Positions 49,012-60,566 of a DNA stretch of 64,000 nucleotides are shown here, in pieces. A program made the translations under genes and the position numbers. The DNA comes from Pestalotiopsis fici W106-1 (Eukaryota; Ascomycota; Sordariomycetes; Amphisphaeriales; Sporocadaceae). Below the pieces are notes generated by a model. That model was not told the DNA's origin, made no database searches, and saw only the letters and a list, made by a program, of their open reading frames with translations. The stretch lies in contig NW_006917102.1 of assembly GCF_000516985.1 (NCBI RefSeq), positions 1 to 64,000 on the forward strand, in the 5' to 3' direction. Within the stretch, counting starts at the first letter, position 1. Each line of letters opens with the position of its first letter.

Positions 49012-49533
49012 ATGGTTGGTACTCAAACCGTTGGTGTGCCAGAGCAAAATTACAAGAATACGATTTTCAGCTTCTTGCTACACCACAGCAGTTTACTGAA
49101 TTGGTCGAGAGCGACTGCACCTTTGTGGTTCGAAAGAGTCTCAGATGAGCTCGGTCTGGATTTTGTGGTGATGCTAATTCGTCCAATCATGGCTAAATAT
49201 CCATTTAGCCTCATTGACGCTGATCAGCTGGCGTCACCGAAAGGGCGCATACGCAAAGTTCCGCCCGGAACAGCCGATGTCACTTCATATGAGCCAAAGT
49301 CGTATAGGCGCGCATGTTCTATTTTCATTTTTAGCTATACCCAACACCCAACAGATGCATTTATACGCGGACTGGACGGGTTTCCGGGTTTTGGAATGTT
49401 ACTCGTGAAATACATTCCAGGGACAAGGATTAGGCCACATGAACCAGACGGTCAGGCTCCTGTCATTGATTCAGCATCGTGGTCGAAATCATGGAATGGA
49501 TACTTACGGATGCACAAAGATGGAATACCGTAG
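49012..49533 (+). CDS. Possible small hypothetical protein
   Basis: An ATG-initiated frame of 173 codons on plus in an otherwise gene-free stretch. The translation has mixed composition (for example GLDGFPGFGMLLVKYIPGT) and no signal peptide, membrane segment or motif known to me. It does not overlap a better gene on the other strand. It may be a chance frame. Confidence 0.2.
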   Translation: MVGTQTVGVPEQNYKNTIFSFLLHHSSLLNWSRATAPLWFERVSDELGLDFVVMLIRPIMAKYPFSLIDADQLASPKGRIRKVPPGTADVTSYEPKSYRRACSIFIFSYTQHPTDAFIRGLDGFPGFGMLLVKYIPGTRIRPHEPDGQAPVIDSASWSKSWNGYLRMHKDGIP

Positions 49534-49766
49534 TCGGCAGAATGTCCCGGGAAATCATCCAGCCTGACATACTACTCAGGGCCTCACCCAATCACAACCT
49601 GGGAACTGTACAGCTGAAAGCTTGTTCATGACTTCAAAATCAATTCCTGTATTCACAAACTAACTAAATTAAGAGAAACAAGTCATTTCAAACGAGTCTA
49701 GTCTTTCAAAGAAGATCAAAGCGCTAACGCCGGTAAAGTCATGCCGAATACTCGTGCATGGATGCT

Positions 49767-51327
49767 TTATGCCTTGAGGAGACCTTCCAAGTTGATGCTC
49801 TTTGGGCGTTCAATGGGCAGGCCAAGAGCACGATCCCAGATGAGCTGAGCCAAGGGACCGAGACCTCTGCTCACGCCAAAGGTTGCAGTGTAATACAGAG
49901 TCTCGTGGAAACCATAGTGGTGGAACAAGACGCCAGAGCTCGAGTCAACATTCGGGTAGGGGTTCTTGGTCTTTCCGTGCTTCTTTAGCACTTCTGGGGC
50001 GACCTCGCTGTTGAGCTTGACGAGCTGGAAGACTGGATCTTGTGCAATCTCGGGGCGGGATGCGGCATAATCCATCAAAGCCTCAAAACGGGGGTCGGGC
50101 TTCCGAAGAACAGCGTGGCCATAGCCTGGGACAACTCTACCAGAGTTGAGAGTAGACCACAGGTAATCATGAACCTCAGTCTCACCATAGCTGTCCGGAA
50201 TGGCCTCCTTCATCTGCAAAATCCATCGCAGAACTTCTTGGGCGGCCAGGCCGTGCAGGGGGCCTGCCAGTCCTTGCAGGCCGGCGCTATAACTCAGGAA
50301 CGGGTCACTGAGGGCACTTCCTACAAGATGTGTGGTGTGAGCCGAGACATTGCCACCCTCGTGGTCTCCATGAAGAGCCAAGTATAGTCTGAGCAGGTCT
50401 TGGAAGTTTTCATTCTCCTTGCCACCCTTGCCCAGCATGGCAGCAAAGTTGTATGACCAGTCCTGCTCGAGATCCACATCGGCAGGCAACGCTCCGCCGT
50501 TGCGATATGAGTTTTGGTAAATCTTGGCCGCTATCGTGGGAAGCTTGGCAAGCAAACTGATGCAGTCATCAAAAGTAGGCTCCCAGTATTCTGACTTGTT
50601 CAGACCACGCTCGTAAGCCTTTGCAAATTTGGATGTGTAGTTGAGGGCGCTGACGGCAATGGCGAATTGTGTCATGGGGTGGAGGTCCTTGGGGAAATTG
50701 TCCAACATCTTGTTCACGAAATCGGGAAGCGAAGCTTGCTCGGCGAGTTCCCTGGAGAACTGCCTGACTTGGCCGACCGAAGGGACTTTGCCAGTGAGTA
50801 GCAACCAGAACATGGCTTCGGGCAACATTTCTGTACCCGTCTTGCCTTTGGGGAGTTCCTTTTGGCACTCCTTTATCGTCCGGCCGTGGAACCGGATACC
50901 CTCGTCTGCGTCCAGGACAGAACCCTCCCATACCATGGCCTTGAGACCTCTTGGGTCACATGTGAGCGGTGATAAGTGCTGGTGCAGGGAAGAATAATGC
51001 CATACCTCATACCACCAATCGCATTTTCAACCTTGACCTCGCCAATGACCTTGGATCCCATGGCCTTGACCTGTTTGAGAAGCTCGCGCTTGGCCGGAAT
51101 GACCTCCTTCAAGGTCTCCTTCAAATCGGGCTCGGAAGATGACGAGTAGCATCTCGTGACGGGAATCGCGGCGACCTGGGCGACTCGGGGCTATTACATT
51201 TAACGTTTAGTAAACGGCCAATGCATATTCCATGATATCTGACAGATTTTATATGGCCATTTCGCACCGCTGCACTTACACGTACGGCGCCGACAGTCCT
51301 TGCGGCCGCTCTCAAATGTGTCGCCAT
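49767..51327 (-). CDS. mcsA: 2-methylcitrate synthase, mitochondrial
   Basis: Exons on minus: 51,327-51,280, 51,190-51,006 and 50,949-49,767, giving 471 residues. The start MATHLRAAARTVGAVR, continuing to VTRCYSSSS, is a mitochondrial presequence. The body follows the citrate synthase fold: HGDHEGGNVSAHTTH at 271-285, catalytic-type His in GPLHGLA near 310, VPGYGHAVLRKPDPR near 351-365, and NPYPNVDSSSGVLFHHYG with the catalytic Asp. Wording such as GLKAMVWEGSVLDADEGIRFHG and FHETLYYTATFGVSRGLGPLAQLIWDRALGLPIERP resembles fungal methylcitrate synthases more than the CitA-type citrate synthase. It condenses propionyl-CoA with oxaloacetate, the entry step of the methylcitrate cycle. It is divergent from a methylisocitrate lyase-like gene, which supports the assignment. 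A GTACGT four bases before the chosen GTAAGT donor is an alternative. Confidence 0.85.
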
Positions 51328-52443
51328 GGCTTCTGGTGCGCAACGGAAAGGGTATGTAGGCCTCGGCTATTAGAGGAAGGAGGTGATTCTCAGTATGCCA
51401 AAGGGCAGCTTTTACAAAATAGGTGTGTGTACGTAGAAGAGACAATTGGCTACTCGCACAATTCGAATAAGGAGCTCAAAGTCAACAAGTATTGGACGCA
51501 ATGTGTAGAATGTCTACAGATGAGAAAAATGCAGTCAGGGCAGGGCAGTGCAAAACAAATGATTTCCAACAAAATATTAACCTAGCCACCTACTGAAGCT
51601 CGGCGTGTAGATGCAGAGGCATGCAAGCATGTGGGGGAGGGGAAACAGGCGATGATGACCTGGTTCCCCCGCATGAACCGAGGGAAACCGTCAGACCGTC
51701 TAGTCGCAGGCATTACCGTCTCGCCGAGAAAGAGGAGAGGAGAGACTCGGATTATGGGAACAATTTCAAACCCCTGTCCGCCATTTCACCAGGTGGTCGG
51801 TTCATCATCTGCTCGGTGACATGTCATTTATCAACAGTGCGTGTAAACAACCTCCAGCTGTCTGGGAGAATAGCACCAGCAATGCACTATCACTTATACT
51901 AACCAGGCAAAGGTGCCCCAGGTGGACTTTCTAGCGCCTCGTAGTGTAAAACGGTACCTAAAAGTGTAGCGGGTTGAGTGGGCATTTCCCCTCATTCCCC
52001 ATACGCTCGGCCTCAATTGCCCAATGAAAAGTATGGGGGCTTCGACGTCTGATGCCGAGTTCATTGCTCTAATCGGCAAAAGGTTACCGGAAATAACCAC
52101 GGTCCAACTCTTTACTTGTCCATGGTGTCTTGTCTCTCGCAGTGCTCTCTGTTCTGTCGCCCGCTTGTTCGTCGCCTCGCCCTGCAATCGCCGCGGAGTT
52201 ACCAGTCAAGGTGGTACCAATCTCATCATATACTCCGTGCTGTCTGGCGAGCCTCAAGATTGTCGTCATATTATCCCCGCCGACGAGATCCACCCACGAG
52301 CTTGAAGCGAACCACTTCATAGTCGGACTTCTCTTGCTGGTGCTTCCAATCAACCGCTACTCGAAACTTTGCCTTTGCCCGCACTCCGCACTTTGATTGA
52401 TAAATATACCTAGTTCGTCGTCGCTTGCTGGATTCAAGTCATC
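51328..52443. other. Divergent promoter region of the methylcitrate-cycle pair
   Basis: 1.1 kb separates the two ATGs. A CCAATCAA box at about 52,348 and an AT-rich ATAAATATA at 52,400-52,408 lie before the lyase. No gene is supported inside. The arrangement could let both genes be induced together by propionyl-CoA sources. Confidence 0.6.
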
Positions 52444-54240
52444 ATGCTTCGCCGGGCAGTTGTCCGAGCTACCCGTTGCTCGGCCGCGCCGCTACGCACA
52501 ACTGCTTCCATCAGCTCCCGTGCACGATTCTTCGCCACAACCATGTCAAGAATGTCCGACGTTAATCCACCCGTCTCTACTGCTCTTCCGTCCGACGCCT
52601 TCCAGCTTCTTCCCGAGACGGAAAAGGCTGGCGCCGCAGAAGATGCTCTCTACGAACAACAAATCAAGGACGTCGAGGCTTGGTGGGCGAGTCCCCGTTT
52701 CGAGGGAATCAAGAGACCGTATACTGCCGCTGATGTCGTTTCGAAGCGTGGCTCGCAGCTGCAAAGCTACCCAAGCTCGCTCATGGCTAGGAAACTCTTC
52801 AACTTGGTTCAGGAGAGGCTGGCCAAGGGTGAGCCAATTCACACCATGGGCGCCATTGATCCGGTGCAAATGACGCAACAAGCACCTCACCAAGAAGTCC
52901 TCTATCTTTCTGGCTGGGCTTGCTCTTCCGTCCTCACCTCTACCAACGAAGTATCTCCCGATTTTGGCGATTATCCATACAACACGGTTCCAAATCAGGT
53001 TCAGCGCATGGCCAAGGCGCAATCAATGCACGACCGAAAGCAATGGGATCTGCGCAGAAAACTGTCGCCTGATGAGCGAGCAAAGACCCCGTACGTCGAC
53101 TACTTTCGGCCGATCGTCGCGGACGGTGATACTGGACACGGTGGGCTCAGCGCAGTTCTGAAATTGGCAAAACTGTTTGCCGAGAACGGGGCAGCGGCTG
53201 TTCACTTTGAAGATCAGCTGCATGGCGGGAAAAAGTGCGGTCATTTGGCCGGCAAGGTGCTGGTGCCTACAGGCGAGCACATCAATCGACTCCTTGCAGC
53301 TCGATTCCAGTGGGACGTGATGGGCTCTGAGAACCTCGTTCTAGCTCGTACCGATTCCGAGAGCGGAAAGCTCATCTCAAGCGCCATTGATGTCCGCGAC
53401 CATGAATTTATCTTGGGCGTGGCAGAACAAGGTATTGCGCCTCTAGCAGAGACTCTGCAGGCCATGGAGGCTGCGGGTGCACCGGGCCCGGAAATTGATG
53501 CATTTGAGGCCGAGTGGGTCAAGAAGACACGGCTTGTTACCTTTGATGAGGCTGCGGTCGAGCAATTGCGTGCACAGGGAGTGTCAGAGGAACATATTGG
53601 CGCATACACTAGAGAAGTCGAATCCAACAACAACTTGGGAATAAGCAAACGTCGTAAGCTCGCCAACCAGTATGCCAGCCAGCCCATTACCTTTGACTGG
53701 GACGTTCCGCGTACGCGTGAAGGCTTTTACCACTTCCGGGCGGGCATGAAGGCTGCAACCAAGAGAGCCATTGCCTTTGGCCCATACGCAGATCTGCTGT
53801 GGGTGGAAACAGGCGATCCTCAAGTCGAGGTTGCGGCCAAGCTGGGTCGTGCAGTCAGAAAGGTGCATCCCAACAAGGGTCTCGTCTACAATCTGTCTCC
53901 TTCATTCAATTGGATGGCACATGGCTTTACTGATGCAACTCTCAAGTCTTTTATTTGGGATATTGCAAAGGAGGGCTTCGTATTGCAGTTGATTTCTCTG
54001 GCAGGTCTTCACAGTACTGCCACCATTACCAATGAACTCGCAAAGGAGTATAAGAAGGATGGCATGCTGGCATACGTCAATCTCGTCCAGAGAAGAGAAA
54101 AGGAGCTTGGATGCGACGTTTTGACACACCAAAAGTGGAGCGGTGCTAGTTATATCGATGGTATTCTTGGGGCCATTCAGAGTGGCAGCAGCGGCAGCAA
54201 GAGTATGGGCGAGGGTAACACGGAAGGTCAATTTTTGTAA
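52444..54240 (+). CDS. Mitochondrial 2-methylisocitrate lyase (isocitrate lyase family)
   Basis: A single exon of 598 residues. The first ~35 residues ([20 protein letters not shown], then [11 protein letters not shown]) form an Arg-rich mitochondrial presequence, unlike glyoxysomal isocitrate lyase of about 540 residues. The active-site signature KKCGH is at 263-267 with Cys265; also seen are [32 protein letters not shown] and NLSPSFNW. The family cleaves isocitrate or methylisocitrate; the mitochondrial form releases pyruvate and succinate from methylisocitrate, the last step of propionyl-CoA disposal. The presequence and the divergent methylcitrate synthase neighbour favour the methylisocitrate enzyme. 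Substrate choice cannot be proven by motif reading alone. Confidence 0.85.
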   Translation: MLRRAVVRATRCSAAPLRTTASISSRARFFATTMSRMSDVNPPVSTALPSDAFQLLPETEKAGAAEDALYEQQIKDVEAWWASPRFEGIKRPYTAADVVSKRGSQLQSYPSSLMARKLFNLVQERLAKGEPIHTMGAIDPVQMTQQAPHQEVLYLSGWACSSVLTSTNEVSPDFGDYPYNTVPNQVQRMAKAQSMHDRKQWDLRRKLSPDERAKTPYVDYFRPIVADGDTGHGGLSAVLKLAKLFAENGAAAVHFEDQLHGGKKCGHLAGKVLVPTGEHINRLLAARFQWDVMGSENLVLARTDSESGKLISSAIDVRDHEFILGVAEQGIAPLAETLQAMEAAGAPGPEIDAFEAEWVKKTRLVTFDEAAVEQLRAQGVSEEHIGAYTREVESNNNLGISKRRKLANQYASQPITFDWDVPRTREGFYHFRAGMKAATKRAIAFGPYADLLWVETGDPQVEVAAKLGRAVRKVHPNKGLVYNLSPSFNWMAHGFTDATLKSFIWDIAKEGFVLQLISLAGLHSTATITNELAKEYKKDGMLAYVNLVQRREKELGCDVLTHQKWSGASYIDGILGAIQSGSSGSKSMGEGNTEGQFL

Positions 54241-54557
54241 GATGCAAGTTTCATAGTAATGTCCCTTGTAGTCAGAGCAAGCAGCATCAGAATGGCGTTT
54301 GTGGGAGCGATTTTGCATACATATATTCAGTACAAACTCACTATCTATCTGCGTCAAACAAAATTCAAGCACGCATTGCCATGTCTATCGTGAACCAGGG
54401 ACAAAGAAACGACGGCATAGCGTTCTTTGGGGAATCAGCGCATCCTCTAGCAATCATAAAACCATGACTCCATGCTCCAAGCAACCTCTCAAGTCATTAA
54501 ACAGCGTCAACTGGCTTGCCTGCAGCCGTTACCGCCAGATTAGCCACTCTGTATAAT
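54241..54557. other. Convergent 3' intergenic spacer
   Basis: 317 bases between the stop codons of the lyase and the SDR gene; nothing seen beyond expected 3' flanks. Confidence 0.6.
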
Positions 54558-55630
54558 TCAGAGCTCCTCCTTTAGTGCGTTGTTGACAGGAGCGGCCGTC
54601 GGCTGTCCCTCGGGGGTAACGTAGGCCTTGGTCATGCCACCGTCGACTACCATCTCGTGGCCGTTGACAAAGCTTGCCTCGTCGCTTGCCAGGAAAAGGA
54701 CAGCTTGGGCCTGCTCGATAGCCTCACCAAAGCGGCCGGATGGGAAGTGAATCTCGCGGCGCATGCGCTTGGGGATGTCATCACCGAGCCAATCCTGGAG
54801 AAGGGGAGTGTTGAGAGGCGCAGGGCACAAGCTGTTGAATCGGAAGCCTTCACGGGCATGGACAATGGCGAGCTCGCGGGTCATGGCGAGGACTGCACCC
54901 TTGGAGGCAGTGTAGGCCAGCTGGGGAGTGGCGGAGCCGACCAGGGCGACAACGGATGCCGTGTTGATAATGCTGCCCTTTGTCTTCTTATGCTTGCGCA
55001 AAGCCAGGACTGCATGCTTGGAGCCGTACCAGACACCCTTGACGTTGATGTCCATGGTGAGATCCCAGATCTTCTCGGGCGTGCCGACAGCGTCATCGTC
55101 GTGTGCGTGCATGATACCGGCATTGTTGAAGATGATATCGAGGCCACCCCAGGAGTCGAGCGATTCGACGGCGGCTTGCACTTGAGCCTCCTTGGAGACA
55201 TCGCACACCTACGCAGCAGCAGTTAGTCAATCTATAGCAGGATTTGAAGCTTTGGGAACAAATCAGACATACCATTGTCTCGACGCGCTTTGCGCCAGGA
55301 ACCAACTGGGCAATCTTGGCCTTGGCCTTTTCAAGGGAAGGCTCCGAGATATCAGTCATCAGAATGCTGGCGCCTTCCTTGGCGAACAGGATGCATGTCT
55401 CCAAACCAATTCCACTTGAACATGTCAGCTAGACCACTCCCTTGTTTCGTTTCATCCGCAAAAGTCTTCCAGTGAGGCAGCGAGAACTACCATAGGACGC
55501 GTTCCCTTGGGGCGCCCCTGGAAGACCAAGCGCATTGCAGACAATGAATGTAAACTTACCCAGCAGCGCCAGTGACAATGGCGTTCTTGCCGGCCAAACG
55601 GCCTTGAGGGGTGTTGAAGAGAGAGCCCAT
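54558..55630 (-). CDS. Short-chain dehydrogenase/reductase (classical SDR)
   Basis: Exons on minus: 55,630-55,560, 55,414-55,273 and 55,208-54,558, giving 287 residues. The cofactor motif T-G-A-A-G-G-I-G (residues 20-27) is completed by splicing of the first intron (145 nt). MTDIS follows at the end of beta-2, an acidic residue that favours NAD. Further motifs are FNNAG, INTASVVALVGSATPQLAYTASK (catalytic Ser, Tyr-x3-Lys) and FVNGHEMVVDGG at the C-terminus. It is a soluble oxidoreductase of a hydroxyl or keto substrate not predictable from sequence. It converges on the lyase gene. Confidence 0.9.
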
Positions 55631-58490
55631 GTTTGATGGAGAGATAAGGTGATTATCGTGTAAAAGGGCAGGAGATTGCGAAATGGTATACTCTTGTTGG
55701 GAGGTGATGGGGAGAGTATAAAGCAGAGCTGAGCTCAAGATGTAGTTGCACGATAGGATGATGAATGAGAAGAAGGAAGAAGAGGGGGAGTGAGGTTCAG
55801 ATCAAAGGAAAACCACGTAGTAGATATTGCAACGGTGGTGGAACGGTGAAGGCGAAGATGTGCATGTGCCACGACAGGGACTAGATAAATGGGTTATTAC
55901 CTTATGGCAACCCCGACTCGGCGGGCATGAAGCGTCCTGAGGCGGTGGTGGCAGTACCTTTACGTAGTGGGAATATGAGAACCAGTGCTTCGGGGTAAAT
56001 TTCACGAGATAATGAGTCAAGAAGCAACGAAATCACTTTTTCCTACCTAGTATTCATCAACCACACACATCACGTACCTACGGACTAGTAGGTAGAGGCA
56101 TCTTGGCCATGGCTGAGATACAGTAGATCCAACACCCCGCCATTCGGCAAGAGAGAGGTTGGACCCTGGAGAAGCAAATGAAACGATACGGATTATCCCT
56201 AATGCAGGCCTGTTCTCGCAACGAGGCGACGAAACATGGGGAGAGATGGGCAAGAGTTGGATTGGAGGGGTTGCTTTTCCGAAAACGGCGATACCTTGAT
56301 GTATTCCTAGACTGATAAGGATGGAACAAGGCTAGGCTTATCTTATCTTCGCTTCAAGGGCCCTGCAGGTGCGACACAATGCGGAGGGTAATCGGACTTA
56401 ATGGCTGGCGGCGCTCCGTTTCTTTTTTTTTTCCTTCTGGTTCCCGTCTTGACTCGCTCACATCAGACGTCATGTGTCCAGATCTTGACAAGGGACAAGA
56501 GGCCAATTAGATTCAAGGGGAATGCAAAGTGAAAGACAGACCATAAATGCCACAGTAATTGGCACGTTGGTAGGCCGGCCGGCTACTCGCAGCCTGGTCT
56601 TGGCAGGCAAAGTAGGTGAATAACAGCTACCTACTACATTTGATAAATGGCTCCCTAGTTCTTTGCATTGCAGCCAGTCTGTCACCGCCGCAGTACTTTC
56701 AAATCACCTCTATACCGCCAATGAGTTCACGGAGTACAATAGTGCGCACATTGTACAGCTTGCGAGAACATTTTTCCTCCGTACACTAGACATGGACCGA
56801 GATCCGGGGGTCCCCCAAAGCGCAACATACAGCCTGACAGGTCACTGCGGGTGCATCTAGGCAGAGGTGACTAGTTATTGTCTCCTAATAACATCGTAAT
56901 AGAAACAGCAGTATGACCACATGGCATCTTCAGCGACCTCAGCGATCGGCAGCCGGAAGACCCGTAAGCTAATGACTGGATGTATGACAGAAGGGAACTT
57001 GCCTACACGGGGTGAGTAGTATACGATGCTCTGATTGTTATTGTTACTCTGCTCTGTTCCGACCTATCTCGCTCGCCCGCATTGAGATTGCCTTCGAGTC
57101 ATGACAGTCGCACCGTTGTTTGCGCTCAGTGGGTATGTGGAGGTGAGACTAGGCGAGAGCGAGGAGGAAAGCCCCAGATGCTATACTACTCCCACAGTAT
57201 TGATAAACCAATTGACTGAAACATGACCTGATTGGTATAGTCATTGAATCGTTGACTCGGTACTCAGGCACGAAAATGGCAGGCTATCTTTGCCTGTATT
57301 GTAATAATTTCTCTTCAGATTGAGTCGCCGAAAGTATACCTACCTATCAAATTCCCCAAGACGGTATACAGTCGCGGTGTTTTTTTTTTTCTCCTCCCTC
57401 ATGACATTGATGCTGTTTACATGTAATACAAAGTAGATACCCACCAAGGGCCGCCTCGGGTAGGCAGGGAAGGGCACGAGTGGGAGTGCTGGATTGTTGT
57501 GTAGTGTGTAACACGTGCAGGGCCCGTGCATTGCTGGGGGAAGCACATCTTATTATTGTCGCATCCGAATGATGAGCAATGGATCAATCACCAAATGTCT
57601 ATTTCGTAGCGACAACATGCCTACATGAACAGTGACATGCAAGCCAAGAACTCGAATTACCCGAACCCTTGACAATATGCCAAGCATTGCTGCTCAAGCA
57701 GACCAAATGTTCAACTCTCGATGAAAATAATTTTACAGACTCGTAGTAGACTTGGCATGGCGTAGGTAACTAGTGTCTTAACCGATCAGGCCATAACGCA
57801 TATGCCTTCAGCGAGTTCAAAAACCAGTTGCATGAATGAAATGGTGCAATCAAGATACACACAAAAATAGATAATGTCCACCAATGATAGGGCTAATTTA
57901 CCATTTACGTATTGGAGCTTATCGTGGTGCCTGTCAGTCCGCCAAGACCCACGTTTGAGGTTATCATCGAGCCAGGATCAACACTAAAGAAATGCCGCCC
58001 GCGATTACGGATTTGCGGCTGTACTTGCCAGCAGCAGCTAATCGAGCTGAGACAATACAGACAGAGAGACGGAACGATAACCGCCGTCGCATCTTTCTCT
58101 TGCTCTTATTCTTTTGTTTATCGAATGTTAGCCTTGGATTCAGGTCTAGCATTCCAACACGAATCTTTTTTTTTTCGCTCTATTCCAACCGGTCTTCTCC
58201 CTACGACACCAGTTGAGGTTGTGGTAGCTCTTGAATCCTGCTTATCTTGCTAGCTTGACAGGCACAACCAGCCACTACGTCACCGCTACGGCGCCTTGAA
58301 CAAGAGTCCGACCTACATTCAACACCATCTCTTCCCTTCCACGCCCATCAACCACTCGGTGCGACGAGCGGCTGTCTCTGGCAGTCCTTTTCAAGCGTTC
58401 TGTCGATACTTTCAAGTCCTCTGGTCCTCCACTCGCTTTGTCGCATTCGTTCCAGCGCCCCTCCAAAAGAACTGGTTCCAAACATTCACC
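55631..58490. other. Long intergenic region upstream of the glutamine synthetase-like gene
   Basis: 2.9 kb between two divergent starts (SDR minus, synthetase plus). It has pyrimidine tracts at about 56,420-56,436 and 57,380-57,396 and just before 58,200, as in strong fungal promoters or 5' leaders. Frames are short. No gene supported. Confidence 0.6.
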
Positions 58491-60006
58491 ATGTCTTCGT
58501 CACAAGAACTAGAGGTTACCCTCGAGACTCTGCCACAAATCCTCCAAAATGACACCAAGGTCAAGGTTGCTGGAGTTGATGCCGATGGCGTTCTGCGCGG
58601 AAAGCTCATGTCCAAGAGCAAATTCCTGTCCATTGCAAAGTCCGGTTTCGGCTTCTGCTCCGTCGTCTTTGGTTGGGATATGCACGATATGACCTACTTC
58701 CAAGAGCTCAAGATTAGCAACAAGGAAAACGGTTACAGAGATCTCATTGCCATTCCAGACCTCAGCACCTATAGGCGCATTCCTTGGGAGGGCGATATCC
58801 CATTCTTCCTCGTCAGCTTTTATGACCCCGATACTCAAGAGCCCGTCTGCGCTTGTCCTCGGGGCCTGCTCAAGACGCAACTGGACAAGTTCAAGGCCCA
58901 TGGCTACGATGCCATGGCTGGAGCCGAGTACGAATTCTACCAGTTCAAGACACCGTCGACCGACTCGAGCGACGCGAAGCCTTCCACGGCCGCTTATCTG
59001 CGCGACAACCCACCACACACTCTGCCTGCTCTGACCGAGGGTATGTTTGGCTACAGTATCACCCGTCCAGTCCATAACAAGGATTACTTTTACGAGATAT
59101 TTGACTCTTGTGCCAAGTTCAAGTGTGACATTGAAGGCTGGCATACCGAGAGTGGTCCTGGAGTCTTTGAGGCTGCGCTGGAGTTTGGCCAGATCAGCGA
59201 CATGGCTGACCGCGCCGGTCTGTTCAAATATGCCGTCAAGTCCATTGGCACAAAGTACGGCATCACCCCATGCTTCATGGCCAAGCCGAAGCAGGGACTC
59301 CCAGGCAACAGTGGCCACACTCACTTTTCCGTTGTCGACAAGGATGGAAAGAACCTACTCGCACGGGAAACCAAGGACGAGAATGCGCCTTGGCCAGATG
59401 TCGCACACCTCAGTGATTTGGGGCGTCATTTCCTGGCTGGCCTCATTGATGGACTGCCTTATATTATGCCTCTGCTGGCACCCACCATCAACAGCTACAA
59501 GCGACTCGTGGAGAACTTTTGGGCTCCCGTGACTGTGTCCTGGGGTTTGGAGCACCGCGCTGCCTCCATCCGTCTGATCGCACCACCCACATCAAAGCCT
59601 GGCGCAACGCGCTTCGAGATTCGGGTACCGGGCGCTGACACCAACCCTCACTATGTCATGGCTGCCATTCTGGGTCTCGGCTGGCGAGGTGTTGAGAAGA
59701 AGATGGAGATCAAGCTCCCACCTCTGGGTAAGGGAGAGGATGTGGGCAGCGGCGCCGATCAAGGCGAGAGGTTGGCAAAGAACCTCAAGGATGCAGTCGA
59801 CAAGTTCATGGAGAAGGGCAGCATTGCAAGAGAGGTACGTCGACCAAACTTACAACTTGAATATGTATCCGTGGAACTAACAAACATCACAGGTCTTTGG
59901 TGATGACTTTGTTGAGCACTTTGGTGGTACCCGCCGCCATGAGATCAGATTGTGGGATGAGGCTGTCACTGACTGGGAGATGAAGCGATACATTGAGACT
60001 GTCTAA
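58491..60006 (+). CDS. Glutamine synthetase-like protein (type I-like fold)
   Basis: Exons 58,491-59,834 and 59,893-60,006 (58-nt intron) give 485 residues. After an N-terminal beta-grasp domain (VKVAGVDADGVLRGK), the catalytic domain shows AGAEYEFYQF, SGPGVFEAALEFG, NSGHTHFSVVDKDG (nucleotide/metal site), NSYKRLV, WGLEHRAASIRL and RFEIRVPGADTNPHYVMAAILG. This is the bacterial type I-like line found in fungi, apart from the main eukaryotic type II enzyme of about 350-370 residues. Such proteins may ligate ammonia or an amine to glutamate, or act in other gamma-glutamyl pathways. The ATG at 58,491 has context CACCATGTC; the longer frame to 58,296 begins at TTG and reads like leader sequence. 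It converges on the glycine decarboxylase gene. Confidence 0.88.
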
Positions 60007-60566
60007 TCGTGTATAACCTCTTGCTGGCGTTCGGCGAGGGTTCGGGAGGCAAAGATATCCAGCCTTGAGGCTATTTTATCCGTGATATCTCACAAGGTTT
60101 TAGCTTATGACTATACCCACACAGTTTACGACCTAGATGTAGATGCTGTTGAACTATTTTCCATCAAGGTACTTGTTTTCATTTTGACTCATGCTACAAT
60201 GCCCAATATTGGTGAAGATTACGTGTCTGGAAGCCTTGTATATCTTGTATAGTCCATCAGCTCTCGGCGCTGATTGTGGCATAGTTTTCTCTTGAGTGAT
60301 TTGTATAAATATCTTTTGAGACAATCTATTTGTCCCGAGCCTGACCCGACCAATAACATATGCAACAGACAACCAATGCTGCGCCTCTGAAGTTGATGAG
60401 AACTCCGCGCTTCAAATTGCAAATGACCTTGCGTCAGAACCGGTCTTGCGCATACATGTACCGCTTTACGCCTCCCAAAATGTTGAAATAGGATGCACGC
60501 TGAATAAATACCATTTTCCCTGTCAACCCTGTACCATTTCCCGATATACCATCCCAAAAACGGCGC
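60007..60566. other. Convergent 3' intergenic spacer
   Basis: About 560 bases between stop codons of the synthetase-like and glycine decarboxylase genes; no gene seen. Confidence 0.6.

Larger units (their letters stand above)
48148..49766. other. Intergenic between DUF4360 and methylcitrate synthase genes
   Basis: Contains the DUF4360 promoter (TATAAATA on minus at 48,272-48,279) and one weak open frame at 49,012-49,533 listed separately. Nothing else seen. Confidence 0.55.

Noticed and set aside
58296..58490. 65-codon N-terminal extension of the glutamine synthetase-like protein
   Set aside because: It starts at TTG, its translation lacks family similarity, and the ATG at 58,491 has a good context.
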